Below are positions 1-6,024 of a DNA stretch of 7,367 bases, in pieces; within the stretch, counting starts at the first letter, position 1; each line of letters opens with the position of its first letter. The translations under genes and the position numbers were made by a program. The stretch is taken from the NCBI GenBank assembly GCA_025998575.1, contig BNWD01000035.1, positions 1 to 7,367 of the forward strand, in the 5' to 3' direction. The notes beneath the pieces were generated by a model. It was not told the origin of the DNA. It saw only the letters and a list, made by a program, of their open reading frames with translations, and did not search any database. This DNA is from Alphaproteobacteria bacterium (GTDB lineage: Bacteria; Pseudomonadota; Alphaproteobacteria; RUG11792).

Positions 1-88
1 ACATAATACCATATGATCACGAAATATATCTCATATTCGTCGATAAATGCTATTATCGTTTTGATTATATGAAGCGTGGGAATGGTTT

Positions 89-1138
89 ATGCCGGCTCAT
101 TTTAACAATGCGAAATCGAAGAAAGCTATTGTAATAACGGTGTTTTTGGCTACGCTTTTGGCTGTCATTTATTCTATGGGCCAGTGGCTGATCCCGTTCA
201 TTATCGCGATGATTCTGGCGTATGCATTGCACGCACCTGTCCGAACTATTTCGACCAAATTAAAAATCTCGCAGGCGTTGGCAGCTAGTATTTTCATAAT
301 AGCGTTAATTGCGCTTTTCTCATTTTTCGCTATATTCATGATTCCGCTAATTAAAAACGCATTCATCGTTTTGCTCAGCAAATTGCCGAAACTCATGGAA
401 TTCATTCCTGGATTCATCAATAGCATTTTAAGGAAAATTTTCTTCTCTATCGGAATAGAGCGCACATTCAATATAGAAAACGAAATGGAAAAATATGTTG
501 GTCTTCTCACAGCCGGATTGCCAATGTTTTTCCTGAACTTCATAAACCACGGCATCGCAATCGCCTATATCGTTATGTTCATTTTCATGACGCCAATACT
601 GACTTTTTACCTACTCAAAGATTGGAATAAAATAGAAAATTATATTGAAATTTTATTGAAAAAAACCTCATCAAACCTAGCCGCAACAATAATAACAAAC
701 ATAAATAAAAAACTCGGAGAATACATCAAAGGGCAGCTCATAATTTGCGTTATCTTATCAATTTTATATTCCGTTGGCATTTATTTTATCGGCACGAATG
801 AATTCTTAACTTGTGGAATATTTTCTGGCTTTTTGTCATTCGCTCCTTTTTTCGGCCCATTCTTAGGATTTATGACTGCCATAACAATGTCTATCGACGA
901 CTTCTCAACCACATTTCAATACACACTCTTAGCCATTCTATACGTTGCCATTCCATTTCTTGACTCAAATTTCATAACACCAAAACTAATAGGCAAAAAA
1001 ACCGGTATACCGCCATTTTGGATCCTGTTCTCAATCTGCGCAACAGCCTCCATTCTCGGCACAATCGGCATCTTCATCTCAGTCCCAATGACCGTCGTAC
1101 TATCAACTACATGCAAAGAACTAATAAAAAAAGTATAA
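89..1138 (+). CDS. AI-2E family transporter (PerM/UPF0118-type membrane protein)
   Basis: This is a complete 349-residue polytopic inner-membrane protein of the AI-2E/PerM family. Members are permeases or exporters of mostly unknown substrate, so no substrate is claimed here. Hydrophobic segments lie at about residues 12-49 (two helices), 64-88, 143-176, 216-235, 241-265, 278-292 and 309-341. Family marks are FYLLKD at 173-178, the YIKGQ helix start at 212-216, the P-FFGP turn at 253-257, and the C-terminal block ITPKLIGKKTGIPP (296-309) followed by a glycine-rich helix ending in SVP (331-333). Length is normal for the family. The ATG at 89 has a G-rich GGGA about 8 bases upstream; no better in-frame start precedes it. 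The gene faces the CDP-alcohol phosphatidyltransferase across a 391-bp gap. In many alphaproteobacteria, as I recall it, these two families and hda are neighbours on one strand; here hda is not visible and the orientation is convergent. The family call is strong; the function is open. Confidence 0.93.
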   Translation: MPAHFNNAKSKKAIVITVFLATLLAVIYSMGQWLIPFIIAMILAYALHAPVRTISTKLKISQALAASIFIIALIALFSFFAIFMIPLIKNAFIVLLSKLPKLMEFIPGFINSILRKIFFSIGIERTFNIENEMEKYVGLLTAGLPMFFLNFINHGIAIAYIVMFIFMTPILTFYLLKDWNKIENYIEILLKKTSSNLAATIITNINKKLGEYIKGQLIICVILSILYSVGIYFIGTNEFLTCGIFSGFLSFAPFFGPFLGFMTAITMSIDDFSTTFQYTLLAILYVAIPFLDSNFITPKLIGKKTGIPPFWILFSICATASILGTIGIFISVPMTVVLSTTCKELIKKV

Positions 1139-1529
1139 TTTTCTGAGAGCTGAGTAACCTGAAGTTAGAGCTTAAATTTAAGTATTAATTATACGAAGAA
1201 GAGAGCTATTATGCCTGATATGTCACGATGAAGTGAAAATGTTGCGCTATGGATTTTGAAGAAACTTGGTGACAGAAATATTGCTAAATTTTTGTATATG
1301 TAATACAGTAGTTATTAAATATGAAAAATTATCTTGACAATTTCAATGAAAATATAAATTAGAAAATGATGAATTTGATAATTTAATACGTTTTTTACGA
1401 ATACAGAGCTTCATGCAATCATTTTGCTTTGTCAATTTGGAGAATCCATTTAAATCTCCTGGCTACGAAACCGAACTTAATAGATTTAAGCACAGCTGTG
1501 AATAGTGTCTCAGGTCTTCCTTTGTGTTC
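1139..1529. other. gene-free stretch between two convergent genes
   Basis: I see no supportable gene in these 391 bases. Two short open frames on the plus strand are recorded only for completeness. One runs from about 1354 to 1505 (TAG at 1503-1505), contains an ATG at 1413, and resembles nothing I know. The other, around 1230-1302, reads like a short coding remnant with stops on both sides. A perfect TTGACA occurs at 1334-1339, but the nearest TATAAA is only 13 bases away, so I do not call a promoter. A 10-bp palindrome, CACAGCTGTG, lies at 1491-1500. No hairpin followed by a T-run was found for either converging gene. The stretch may hold the remains of a lost gene. Confidence 0.5.
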
Positions 1530-2081
1530 TTAAACGTTCTTCATACTAGATGTGAACCTCTTTGAGTACATATATGTTGTCAATATAATGAGAATAATCG
1601 ATGCGTAGGAGGCGAGGGCGGTATACTCAGAATCTGGCGCAATGATAAGCATGATGCCTAGAACGAACACGAAAGTTGTGCATATTTTGCTAAGGAATAT
1701 TGGAGTGATATGTTTGTTTCGCGCTGTTTTGAGCAAGAAAAGCCCGCCAAAAAGCAGGAAAATATCTCGTATGCTCAACATTAATGCGACGAAAAACTCA
1801 GGCCAATGCAATCCTTTGTTAGTATAGAGGCTCCACAAAACGGTGTTGCAAAATACTTTATCAGCGATAGGGTCGATCAGTTCTCCGAATTTTGAGCTAA
1901 TGTCGAGTTTTCTAGCGATATAGCCATCTAAAAAATCACTGATAGCCGCTAGAAAAAGCAATATCAAGCATCCAGAGTTCGTTGATGGCAACAATACAAC
2001 GAACAATGGAGCAGCCAAAACGCGGAAAAAACTGATAAAATTAGCGATATTTTGCCGAAGCAATTTATCCAACAATTTCAA
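1530..2081 (-). CDS. CDP-alcohol phosphatidyltransferase family protein
   Basis: This is an integral membrane enzyme of the family that transfers a phosphatidyl group from CDP-diacylglycerol to an alcohol in phospholipid synthesis. The full signature D-x2-DG-x2-AR-x8-G-x3-D-x3-D is present with every key residue: D49, D52, G53, A56, R57, G66, D70 and D74. Hydrophobic helices lie at about 15-31, 37-50, 93-117, 129-147 and 155-170. At 183 residues it is a normal length. Classical PgsA carries REI-x-IS-LRE after the motif; this protein instead has [11 protein letters not shown] at 103-113, so it fits the RD-x-GG subgroup better and I withhold the symbol pgsA. A phosphatidylglycerophosphate synthase or cardiolipin-synthase-like role is possible. 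No ATG is available near the N-terminus. The first TTG (2081) has no room for a ribosome site, while TTG codons 3 and 4 (2075, 2072) sit at better distances from GCGGA in the end of ndk. It overlaps ndk and is probably translated from the same message. Confidence 0.92.
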   Translation of the reverse strand: MKLLDKLLRQNIANFISFFRVLAAPLFVVLLPSTNSGCLILLFLAAISDFLDGYIARKLDISSKFGELIDPIADKVFCNTVLWSLYTNKGLHWPEFFVALMLSIRDIFLLFGGLFLLKTARNKHITPIFLSKICTTFVFVLGIMLIIAPDSEYTALASYASIILIILTTYMYSKRFTSSMKNV

Positions 2082-2484
2082 TTCCGCTAAAAAAGAATCC
2101 TATTTCGTTAGCGGAAGTTTCTTGCGAGTCTGATCCGTGAACAGAATTTTGGTCAATAGAGAGCGCGAAATTCTTTCTAATCGTTCCGTTTTCAGCGTTT
2201 AGAGGATTAGTAGCGCCCATAAGAATCCTATAATCCGCAATAGCATTTTCCTTTTCCAAAACCTGAACGACAACAGGAGCAGAACTCATGAACTCACACA
2301 AATCTTGATAAAAAGGTCTCGCTTCATGTACTTGATAAAATTTTTTCGCCTGACAGAGCGAAAGCCAAATTTTCTTCTGGGCAATAATCCGAAACCCTGC
2401 ATCCTCAATCATTTTGTTGATACTACCAATTAAATTACGTTCAACTGCATCAGGCTTTATTATCGATAACGTCCACTCCAACAT
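2065..2484 (-). CDS. ndk: nucleoside diphosphate kinase
   Basis: This cytoplasmic enzyme moves the gamma-phosphate from NTPs (mainly ATP) to NDPs through a phosphohistidine, balancing NTP and dNTP pools. At 139 residues it has the usual bacterial length. The N-terminus [10 protein letters not shown] carries the conserved Lys10. The block [16 protein letters not shown] spans 56-71, R86 lies in YRILMG, and [14 protein letters not shown] (90-103) is the nucleotide-binding stretch. The active site is N113-S-V-H116-GSDS, so the catalytic histidine and its neighbours are intact. The ATG at 2484 is supported by a strong AGGAG five bases upstream. The last 17 bases overlap the annotated start of the downstream phosphatidyltransferase, which argues for an operon with translational coupling. 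The gene looks fully functional and visibly less AT-rich than the DNA upstream of it. Confidence 0.97.
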   Translation of the reverse strand: MLEWTLSIIKPDAVERNLIGSINKMIEDAGFRIIAQKKIWLSLCQAKKFYQVHEARPFYQDLCEFMSSAPVVVQVLEKENAIADYRILMGATNPLNAENGTIRKNFALSIDQNSVHGSDSQETSANEIGFFFSGIEIVG

Positions 2485-2489
2485 AAAAA

Positions 2490-2497
2490 CTCCTCAT
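2490..2497 (-). promoter_or_regulatory. ribosome binding site of ndk
   Basis: On the minus strand ATGAGGAG precedes the ndk ATG with a five-base spacer. It is the strongest Shine-Dalgarno match in front of any intact gene in the window and fixes the ndk start. Confidence 0.85.
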
Positions 2498-2501
2498 AAA
2501 G

Positions 2502-2757
2502 CTATGTCCGCATAATATATATTATGGAAACAAAAGCATGGCAAAAAACATAGTTCTTATTATAGATTATATTTGCAATGTCAACATCAGCTTTCTTATA
2601 ATGCCTTGAACTTGCACTAAATTTGCCAACATATTTCTTCTCTTCCTCAAGCATCATTTCAATAACATTAAATCCTTGTTATTCTCCAAATATAATGTCA
2701 GAGCAATGCTTCCCTCTTGCTATATATTGTAGCTACTATCTACCAACCTACGCTAAC
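2502..2757 (-). pseudogene. R1 repeat copy d, remnant of a small gene family
   Basis: This is a partial, diverged copy of family R1 on the minus strand. The segment from about 2757 to 2630 matches the 5' parts of the other copies: a GTTA-rich start, then KHCSDIIFG, a stop codon, GFNVIEMM and LEEEKK. The same positions in the other copies read EYCADVV, NCRTIIW and LEMIIEKEKK. After LEEEKK the frame stays open to a TAG at 2502-2504, giving a possible 51-residue peptide from the ATG at 2657, but it no longer follows the R1 C-terminal half. The end of that frame runs over the ndk promoter, so its last part is probably not coding. The in-frame stop upstream of GFNV marks the copy as broken. Confidence 0.45.
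2511..2544 (-). promoter_or_regulatory. candidate ndk operon promoter overlapped by a 16-bp palindrome
   Basis: Read on the minus strand, a TTGCCA box (plus 2539-2544) is followed after 17 bases by TATATA (plus 2516-2521), a reasonable sigma-70-type pair about 30 bases upstream of the ndk start. The -10 box lies inside the perfect palindrome CATAATATATATTATG at plus 2511-2526. AT-rich palindromes arise easily by chance in such DNA, so an operator role is only a suggestion. Box positions are by eye. Confidence 0.4.
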
Positions 2758-3189
2758 TATTACTCCTTACACATATTTATACAAACTCATCTCTTTCAAA
2801 TATATCAAAATATAATTACACTATCATAATCCAATCGTAACAGTGTGTCAATTCAACGTGAGCTGATGTGACTTCATGAATTTGTTGACTGATGAAATTA
2901 CTGAAACTCAATGTTTTCATAGCAATTTCTTATATTACTAAATTATCATTAACAATTTTGAAAAGCTTTACTTGTTTCCACAACCTTGAGAATTTATATT
3001 ATTAATTTCTACAGATTCTAGCAGCTTTTTGGAATAATGAGTCTGATGTGTTATTTCTTCAGATTACAGCACTTTTAGGAATTTGAGAAGACTAATTGGC
3101 AGTTGATTATATTTTGCACTGGAAAACTTAGATACGGTTATGCATATATTTATAAAACCAGAAACATGTTTCCGATTTGGAAACTATAT
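2758..3189. other. gene-free stretch with a short internal duplication
   Basis: No gene can be supported here. One local structure is visible: the segments 3012-3041 and 3060-3087 are imperfect direct copies, both beginning CAGATT, continuing through a CAGC and TTTT core, and ending in GGAAT plus GAG. On the minus strand part of this stretch reads as an open frame (about 3066 down to 2984), ending in a TAA just past GGTTGTGGAAACAAG; I do not recognise the peptide. It may be another worn gene relic between R1 copies d and a. Confidence 0.35.
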
Positions 3190-3213
3190 TATATGCTGCG
3201 CTTGTAATTCGCA

Positions 3214-3465
3214 TCAGTACATAGTTTTATATTCATATGAGACCTCTTGTTCAGCAGTCTTTTCAATGAATTTCCATCTCCTGGAACTATTATCAAATGC
3301 ACTAAAACAGCGCAGGTTCCGGCCACCAGCAGTCCATATTCTAAACACTATTCTCTTTTGAACATAAGTATAAAGCTCATTCATCTCTAAGATTTCAACA
3401 TTTTTCAACTTTTTCTTTTCTTGTTTAAGCATCAGTTCAAGATCAGTTACAAACTTTTTTATCAT
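3214..3465 (-). pseudogene. R1 repeat copy a, small protein with possible RelE/Gp49-like C-terminus (least damaged copy)
   Basis: This is an open frame of 83 codons, the best preserved member of family R1; the repeat itself spans about 3190-3524. Residues 1-25 are charged, with EKKK near 16-19. Then come VEILEMNELYTY (23-34), RIWTAGGRNLRCFSAFD (43-59) and FIEKTAEQE (67-75). Copy b has the same blocks with conservative changes, so the frame was once under selection. The similarity continues upstream of the ATG at 3465 in all copies, so that ATG may not be the original start. A stop after KTMY cuts off the DA-x-Y tail seen in copy b. The order R-I-x-x-G-x-x-x-R, a short turn, then F-I-x-K-T and a Glu-rich helix resembles the C-terminal half of Gp49-like RelE/HigB toxins. 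That is an inference and the N-terminal half does not help. No antitoxin gene is recognisable beside it. Confidence 0.5.
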
Positions 3466-3508
3466 AAGCAGGGCAAAGCAGTCGTTTGGTGTAGTGATAG
3501 TGAGCTAT

Positions 3509-3514
3509 TATAAT
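3509..3514 (+). promoter_or_regulatory. candidate -10 box upstream of the R2 small frame
   Basis: A perfect TATAAT lies 17 bases after TTGGTG (3486-3491), a weak -35. It points to the small frame starting at 3565. It sits inside the R1 copy a repeat, and no Shine-Dalgarno sequence precedes 3565, so the site is uncertain. Confidence 0.2.
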
Positions 3515-3564
3515 AGAGAGTAACAAGATTATAGTAGCTATCCATAACTTTACTAAAATAATAA

Positions 3565-3765
3565 ATGTTGGCAGCAGAATTATTTAAGGCTTTTCTGGGG
3601 ATGGTAATTATTCCGCCGATCTATTTTGTAAAAACCGTAGAAAATACTAGTGATGCCGCAATAAAAAAGTATACACAAAATCAATTACAAGAGATGGGTA
3701 ATACATAGAAACTTCTTCTTGATTCTCTTCCTGATGAGAGATTTGCCAAAGCCGTAATTAGTTAA
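3565..3765 (+). pseudogene. R2 repeat copy 1, small hydrophobic protein frame with a conserved internal TAG
   Basis: An ATG at 3565 opens a 47-residue frame ending in TAG at 3706-3708. Residues 3-22 are hydrophobic with a central PP, as in a short membrane segment, followed by a polar tail SDAAIKKYTQNQLQ. After the TAG the same frame continues as KLLLDSLPDERFAKAVIS to a TAA at 3763-3765, which reads like genuine protein sequence. The tail recurs elsewhere: copy B keeps SDTIIRKYAQNQL and the right-edge inverted copy keeps SDTIIKK. Copy A keeps the TAG at the matching place. Either the small protein really ends there and the rest is a relic, or a longer gene acquired the stop before duplication. 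No ribosome site is visible. I do not recognise the family. Confidence 0.4.
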
Positions 3766-3872
3766 TTCCGAAGAAGAATCTACGTTCAAAAACTAATTGT
3801 TCGATTTTTGATGTAGTCAGATAAATGTTGCTCTCTATTGGAAGTGTAGATATTAGCAGGATATTTCGTGAG

Positions 3873-4190
3873 CTTGTTGTCCTAAGACACATTGACAAAT
3901 AAATATTTTATGAGTGTAGTAGAAATCAACATATCCTAAATGCAAATATGATACGCTAAGCCTATGCTTAAAGCATAAAGGGAAGGAGTTGTGTAGTCCA
4001 ACGAGGTGGGTAGTGATTATGTGTGAGTCCTTTAACATAAAAACATTAATAAAGTGTTAACAGAGCGGTGAGTTTCTTGTGAAAAAAATGGACTCTTAAT
4101 AATAAGAAAGTATATGCAGAATCAATTACAGCAGGTGTGCAATATATAGAAACTCATTCTAATTTTCTTCTTGATTTAAAACTCTATCGA
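3873..4190 (+). repeat. R2 repeat copy A (tandem with copy B)
   Basis: This stretch aligns over its length with 4221-4525 as a diverged direct repeat. Shared landmarks in order are: CTTGTTGTC; TTGACAAATAAATAT (TTGACA at 3892-3897); CATATCCTAA; the palindrome TATGCTTAAAGCATA (3963-3977); GG-AAGGAG (3981-3988); AACATTA and GCTAACAGA-like blocks; TTTCTTGTGAAAAAA; AATAAGAAAGTAT; AATCAATTAC; and TTAAAACTCT. The last part corresponds to the KY-x-QNQL peptide of copy 1. Just upstream an ATG at 3825 opens a frame of 25 residues (to the TAA at 3900-3902) that enters the repeat and stops at a TAA also present in copy B. No intact gene is visible, and a minus-strand frame across the repeat is not kept in copy B. 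Confidence 0.7.
3963..3988 (+). promoter_or_regulatory. conserved palindrome plus AAGGAG box in R2 copy A
   Basis: A 15-bp palindrome (7-base arms around a central A, 3963-3977) is followed by AAGGAG at 3983-3988. The same pair recurs in copy B at 4289-4305 and 4311-4316, where the palindrome has 8-base arms. Conservation of arms and order while the surroundings have drifted suggests a former operator or leader structure plus ribosome site. No intact coding frame now follows in either copy. Confidence 0.35.
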
Positions 4191-4220
4191 TTACTCAAGA
4201 ATGCCACATTCAAACCATAA

Positions 4221-4525
4221 CTTGTTGTCATCAGATATCTTGACAAATAAATATCTTTATGAGAGTAGTAAAAATTAACATATCCTAATTATGCTTAAAG
4301 CATAAAGGGCAAGGAGTAAGACAAGCCACTAGATGGTTGGTTACCATAGAAACATTAGGAAAGCGCTAACAGAACTGTGAATTTCTTGTGAAAAAATGGT
4401 TTTAAAAAGAAAAATTCATCATGTCTTTAGTATTGTAGCGATACCATAATAAGAAAGTATGCGCAAAATCAATTACATATGAATGAACTTCTTATGAGCT
4501 TTATTTAGTTAAAACTCTGTCTATT
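4221..4525 (+). repeat. R2 repeat copy B (tandem with copy A)
   Basis: This is the second member of the tandem pair, carrying the same landmarks in the same order as copy A: TTGACA at 4240-4245, palindrome at 4289-4305, AAGGAG at 4311-4316, TTTCTTGTGAAAAAA near 4383, and AATAAGAAAGTAT near 4447. Its 3' part reads SDTIIRKYAQNQL in the frame of copy 1, which is closer to copy 1 in protein than copy A is, but the frame is closed by stops upstream. Short insertions and deletions separate the two copies, so the duplication is not recent. It lies about 30 bp from the R1 copy b repeat. Confidence 0.7.
4289..4316 (+). promoter_or_regulatory. conserved palindrome plus AAGGAG box in R2 copy B
   Basis: TTATGCTTAAAGCATAA is a palindrome with 8-base arms around one central base, followed six bases later by AAGGAG. 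It matches the pair in copy A. The TAA directly after AAGGAG shows that no gene starts here now. Confidence 0.35.
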
Positions 4526-4553
4526 GCACATTAGTGTGTTTATAAATTTAGGA

Positions 4554-4893
4554 ATTATTTTGCTGTACTAGTAATCTGCATCGCTACATATAGTTTTATA
4601 TTCAGATGAAACATCTTGTTTAGCACTCTTTTCAATGAATTTCCCTCCACAGAGCCTATATCAAATACACTAAAACAGCGCAGATTCCAGCCACCAGTAG
4701 TCCATATTCTAACAATATACTCTTTTTTTTGAATATAAGTATAAAGCTCAATCATCTCTAAGATTTCAATATCTTTCTTTTCTTTCTCAATTATCATTTC
4801 AAAATCAGTTTCCTTCAAGATACAACATCAGCGCAATACTCCTCTCTCAAATAGCTTCAAACATCGTTCTATATCCTACCTCTATCCGTAACA
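4554..4893 (-). pseudogene. R1 repeat copy b, frameshifted relative to copy a
   Basis: This is a full-length diverged copy of family R1 (about 320 bp, the same length as copy a). An 87-codon frame at 4555-4818 carries FEMIIEKEKK, IEILEMIELYTYIQKK and RIWTTGGWNLRCFSVFD, matching copy a block for block. Between about 4645 and 4660 it is one base shorter than copy a. As a result the predicted C-terminus departs from the family, while the neighbouring frame continues correctly as KFIEKSAKQDVSSEYKT and ends in a tail with DADY. The upstream part reads EEYCADVVS before a stop. It is therefore a pseudogene relative to copy a. The core from about 4734 to 4768 is nearly identical to 3364-3398, the best preserved piece of the family. 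Confidence 0.55.
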
Positions 4894-5484
4894 GGTTGTA
4901 TATCTCGAATTCTATAAACAGAAAATTTCTAATTAACAATCTAAAAAAGTTGGATGCTTAATATACAAACTATTGCGGCGATATGATATGTATAAGGTAA
5001 TTTCTTGACGTAAATTATTGTATTGTCGTTTTTATAAACTGTTGGAAATAGTATAATGCGCTTACTGCCGTCCATAATTGGAAATACACTGAAAAATTAT
5101 GTTTGCAATATTATTGTTTATCGGAGCTATCAATGCAATGCGTTATTTAAATTTAAGCATACTATGTTATCAGCATAACCAACGGGCTTAACAATTATTC
5201 ACGGCCATGACAACAGTTAAGTTTATAAACAAGCAATTTAACGTAAAGCTCCAGCATTCTTTTTACAAGACAATATCTTATGCTTAGCTGTAAGACCGTA
5301 TCAAACTGCATATCTGAAAGCCAATGTCATGAATCTATTGATAATGCTGAGAAATTATTCACTTTTATTCAAGCTGCAAAGAGCGCTTGCATAACAATAC
5401 TTCCATCAGTCATCAATTCCTCTGATAAATACTTCTCGAAAGATTCGGCTTGAGGAATAAAGTATGCTATTGGTGTATACAAAA
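4894..5484. other. gene-poor stretch with one 57-codon open frame
   Basis: No recognisable gene. On the plus strand a frame from the ATG at 5280 to the TGA at 5451-5453 encodes 57 residues, rich in Ser and with four Cys in the first half, containing IDNAEKLFTFIQAAKSA. It has no Shine-Dalgarno sequence and resembles nothing I know. Two shorter frames start at 5056 (40 codons) and 5099 (30 codons, hydrophobic start). A TATAAT at 5052-5057 lacks a -35 at the right distance. In DNA this AT-rich several such frames are expected by chance, so none is called as a gene. The stretch may include further worn R2-like sequence, but I could not align it convincingly. Confidence 0.35.
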
Positions 5485-5856
5485 CATATTTTCTGCTTCG
5501 TAACTATATGTTCTATAATTTTAGCAGTCATTTCAATGAAGCCACATTATACAGATGGCTACATCAAATGCATTAAACAGATCCATGTTCCCGTCAATAG
5601 CCTTCCATATTCTAATTCTGTTTTCTTTCTTCAAACCTCATTTCAAGACCATTAAATCCTCGCTATTCTAGCACCATATAATTGTTCTGCAATTCTTTCT
5701 TAGTTTATGCAATAAATTATATAGAGCAACGGTGTAAGTATTAGCTACTCGTAACTGATACTGGAAGATTGCAGAGATTATCCTAAAATAAACAACAGTT
5801 GTTAGAGTAGTATTTATAATTATGTCAAAAATTTTACACGATAATTTAACTAACAA
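5485..5856 (-). pseudogene. R1 repeat copy c, heavily decayed
   Basis: This is the third copy of family R1 that keeps the core, on the minus strand; repeat similarity is clearest at 5512-5755. A frame gives KKENRIRIWKAIDGNMD followed by LFNAFD, matching RIW-x-x-G-x-N and FS-AFD of copies a and b, then a stop within the next 15 codons. Upstream, a 62-codon frame (5668-5856) ends in RKNCRTIIWC, which lines up with KHCSDIIFG in copy d and EYCADVV in copy b. The 62-codon frame is thus the 5' part of the same broken gene rather than a separate one. Deletions have removed the middle block VEILEM-ELYTY. Nothing functional is expected. Confidence 0.5.
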
Positions 5857-6024
5857 TATTTATGTTTAAATAGTTTAATGCTGATTTCATTCATAATCTG
5901 CCGTGAGCAAATCGTTTTAGATTAACAAGCTTTTGAGTATCGCAACAAATTGTGCAAAATCAAGGCCTGTAGAAGCAAGACCATATTGTAAACTATTCTA
6001 TACTGCATATCCGTTTCGCAAGCA

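Noticed and set aside
13..72. A 19-codon frame in front of the permease gene, as a possible leader peptide.
   Set aside because: No ribosome site and no hairpin or attenuation structure follows it.
3..134. Open frame from the left edge, ending in TAA at 132-134, which could be the 3' end of an upstream gene.
   Set aside because: It would overlap the permease gene by about 46 bases, has no recognisable motif, and 44 open codons are not unusual here. The sequence left of the window would settle it.
3140..3361. Plus-strand frame of 73 codons.
   Set aside because: It lies opposite R1 copy a, whose minus-strand frame is the one conserved between copies; the plus-strand frame is not kept in copy b.
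3853..4038. Minus-strand frame of 61 codons inside R2 copy A.
   Set aside because: The aligned region of R2 copy B has indels that do not preserve this frame, and R2 peptide similarity is on the plus strand.
3190..4893. R1 and R2 as an insertion sequence or a CRISPR array.
   Set aside because: No transposase motif, terminal inverted repeats or target duplications were seen, and the repeats are long, diverged and not separated by regular unique spacers.
5005..5057. TTGACG (5005-5010) and TATAAT (5052-5057) as a promoter.
   Set aside because: They are 41 bases apart and neither has a partner box at 16-18 bases.
5464..5655. Plus-strand frame of 63 codons.
   Set aside because: It is the opposite strand of R1 copy c; the conserved RIW and FD residues are read on the minus strand.
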